Shown piece after piece: positions 20,302 to 21,541 of a DNA stretch of 21,541 bases (the stretch's first letter is position 1; the number at the start of each line of letters is the position of its first letter). The stretch is from Larix sibirica. Taxonomy: Eukaryota; Streptophyta; Pinopsida; Pinales; Pinaceae. Location of the stretch: the NCBI GenBank assembly GCA_004151065.3, contig NWUY0300019893.1:1-21541 (forward strand). Reading direction: 5' to 3'. Made by a program: the position numbers and the translations under genes. A model generated the notes under the pieces. That model was not told the DNA's origin, did no database searches, and worked only from the letters and a program-made list of their open reading frames with translations.

Positions 20302-20350
20302 CAATGAAGCAAGCAAACTGTGGCATGAGATATTTCACCACCTTAACTAA
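20302..20350 (+). pseudogene. GAG-pre-integrase fragment
   Basis: After the undetermined base 20301, the frame reads NEASKLWHEIFHHLN, matching the LWHxRxGHLN motif at the start of the copia pre-integrase domain, then stops at TAA. The segment of several dozen residues that normally separates protease from this motif is missing, as is everything downstream. The junction at 20301 may be a deletion or an assembly artefact. Confidence 0.6.
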
Positions 20351-20454
20351 AAATACCGCATGCCATTTAGGGATAGTCAGGGTAGTTGTGAAGTCCCATG
20401 TGAGCTTAGGATTTTGTGGGATATATCTAGAAAACAGTTCTAACAACTAACAAA

Positions 20455-20472
20455 CTCTAACACCCCCCCATA
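20455..20472 (-). other. Minus-strand polypurine tract / LTR-start-like junction
   Basis: On the minus strand the sequence TATGGGGGGG (20463-20472) is followed directly by TGTTAGAG (20455-20462). A G-rich purine tract abutting TG is the classical junction of internal region and 3' LTR in an LTR retrotransposon. Its orientation is opposite to the surrounding copia element. Confidence 0.45.
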
Positions 20473-21361
20473 AGTGAAATTTAGGGAGGAAACAAAAGAA
20501 AACAAAGATGGGTCCCGGTAATGAGGCCTGATAAGGTACCCATGTAAAAACTCTCGTAACCGGAGAAAATGAGAAAAAAATGTAGGATAAAAACTCCTCT
20601 CCAAAAGAGAGAAAAATGCAACTGTTGAAAAAGGAATTGGAGCTGAAACTAATGAAGACCTCATAATGATGGGGTGAATGGAAAGAGCGGGATACTCGCG
20701 GAGGCTAAAGGATCCAACCAAAACTCTAAAGAAGAGAGCCAAATAACCTTAATGAACATGGTTGAACTTTGAAGAAGTTGATAGGTTAATGAAAAGGCAC
20801 AAAAATGGAAAACACTAACAACCACCACATGAATGCTCAAAAGAAATAGGAATTGGTTAGGAACCAAAACAAAGCTTCGAACATAATCAAACACCATCAA
20901 CCATCAAACAAGCAATGAGGCCTGTGGACATAAAAAGATCCAAATAGGAAGTATGGTTGAAATTTTAAAGAGGGATATATAACCCCAAGCTTTCAATGCC
21001 ATCAAAGATCCATTTTGAAATCGAAGCAACAAATTTTGAACTCCTGAGTATTGAATGCACAATCCAAACTGTTGAGATAATGAGAGCTGAAAGCACACCC
21101 ATCAAACTAAATTGATCCTCAAGAATGAGTCCCGGCACAAAAATCCTGATGAGGTACTCATTTACAACCGAAAAAACATCGCATGTTGAGTGTCGATATG
21201 GACGCCAATCCATCTCATCGTAGTGCATGGGTTGCTTGTCGCTGCAACCGCCGAGTCAATATAGAAATCAATGTTGTGTACAAGGCTCACGCTGAATACT
21301 CTTAATCTCTATCGAACATGGCAAGTAAAAATCACCCGAGGAAGCATTGCATACCACCCCC

Positions 21362-21377
21362 CACACACACACACACA
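21362..21377. repeat. (CA)8 microsatellite
   Basis: Eight CA units follow a short C run. Confidence 0.9.
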
Positions 21378-21475
21378 ATGCTAAATTGATTGGAAAACAT
21401 GATGGAAATGGATGTCACAACTAATGGTGAAAGCATGGAGTACTATATTGAGGTGACAAAGATGCAAAACAACCT

Positions 21476-21485
21476 AAGAAAAAAA
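21476..21485 (+). other. Polypurine tract of the copia element
   Basis: The purine run TAAGAAAAAA lies immediately before the 3' LTR start TGTTAG. This is the expected site for plus-strand primer formation. Confidence 0.6.
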
Positions 21486-21541
21486 TGTTAGAACATTAAA
21501 AACCCACTCCTTACTTAGGATATCATATATTAGTCATTATT
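21486..21541 (+). repeat. Start of copia 3' LTR, cut by window end
   Basis: TGTTAGAACATTAAAAACCC and the sequence that follows match the 5' LTR from 18471 with a few substitutions and one extra A. About 590 bp of this LTR should lie beyond the window. Confidence 0.8.

Larger units (their letters stand above)
20463..21485 (-). other. Internal segment of unknown origin, likely minus-oriented
   Basis: This fills the place where copia pol should be but shows no integrase, RT or RNase H in any frame I could read. The minus strand is T-rich with several overlapping open frames (20440-20742, 20661-20900, 20904-21098, 20965-21228) that are hydrophobic and unrecognised. A short motif recurs: TCCCGG...CCTGATRAGGTAC at 20512-20540 and 21131-21157. 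It may be a non-autonomous element inserted in reverse, or a rearranged piece of the outer element. Confidence 0.4.
18471..21541 (+). mobile_element. Ty1/copia-type element, pol mostly missing
   Basis: The element has a 5' LTR, a PBS, gag, a CCHC knuckle, protease and the first residues of GAG-pre-integrase. It then has an internal region without integrase, RT or RNase H, a purine tract, and the start of a 3' LTR cut by the window end. The internal part (19115-21485) is about 2.4 kb, roughly half that of an autonomous copia. Identity with copia rests on the order gag-knuckle-protease-LWH and on the primer site. Stops at 19638 and 19754, a frameshift at the T8 run 19713-19720 and lost catalytic residues show that it is dead. 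All three undetermined bases of the window (18549, 19016, 20301) fall inside it. Confidence 0.85.

Noticed and set aside
20463-21485. Antisense copy of copia RNase H, as often found before a C-rich ACTCCCCC-like junction
   Set aside because: No integrase, RT or RNase H motifs could be read on either strand, so only the PPT/LTR-like junction is reported.
1-21541. CRISPR array or bacterial operon structure
   Set aside because: There are no regularly spaced short repeats and no operon-like gene order. The retroelements, LRR relic and composition are plant-like.

Overview
This window looks like intergenic DNA from a large, repeat-rich plant nuclear genome. It is strongly AT-rich and contains no clearly intact host gene. 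It holds decayed plant-type retroelements: an L1-type LINE carrying an RNase H domain, a Ty1/copia element with a plant initiator-Met primer site, and a tRNA-derived SINE. It also holds a relic of an NLR-type leucine-rich-repeat gene. The number of old, heavily mutated insertions would suit a gymnosperm, but that is an inference from style, not a demonstrated identification.

Layout. Positions 1-1450 are AT-rich and contain an unrecognised decayed reading frame (604-1104). A SINE with A and B boxes and near-perfect 13-bp target duplications lies at 1454-1685. On the minus strand, 2485-3720 is the LRR part of a broken NLR gene, and just upstream of it is a 77-bp tandem duplication (3793-3946). 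Positions 4666-11148 hold a nearly complete but dead LINE of about 6.5 kb. In order it has a 5' region, ORF1 (DUF4283-like plus zinc knuckle), an AP-type endonuclease, reverse transcriptase, a zf-RVT-like region and an RNase H domain. It is flanked by a 17-18 bp imperfect target duplication. Positions 11579-13339 contain fragments of an unidentified decayed gene. The best part (12806-13339) is coiled-coil-like, and an AT-rich stretch with GT...AG ends lies upstream.

Positions 14225-14790 are a nested direct-repeat block. From 14791 to about 17200 I see nothing coding. Positions 17200-18240 are strikingly A/C-rich on the plus strand and end in a possible minus-strand primer-binding site. From 18471 to the window end there is a copia element: 5' LTR, PBS, gag, zinc knuckle, protease, the start of GAG-pre-integrase, then no integrase, RT or RNase H. 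Positions 20463-21485 appear to be foreign sequence in the opposite orientation, with a polypurine-tract/LTR-like junction at 20455-20472. The outer element's own purine tract and the first 56 bases of its 3' LTR close the window.

Nothing here looks like a working system. The retroelement proteins formed a copy-and-paste machinery that is now inactive. The most interesting unexplained items are the unidentified decayed reading frames and the nested structure in the copia element.
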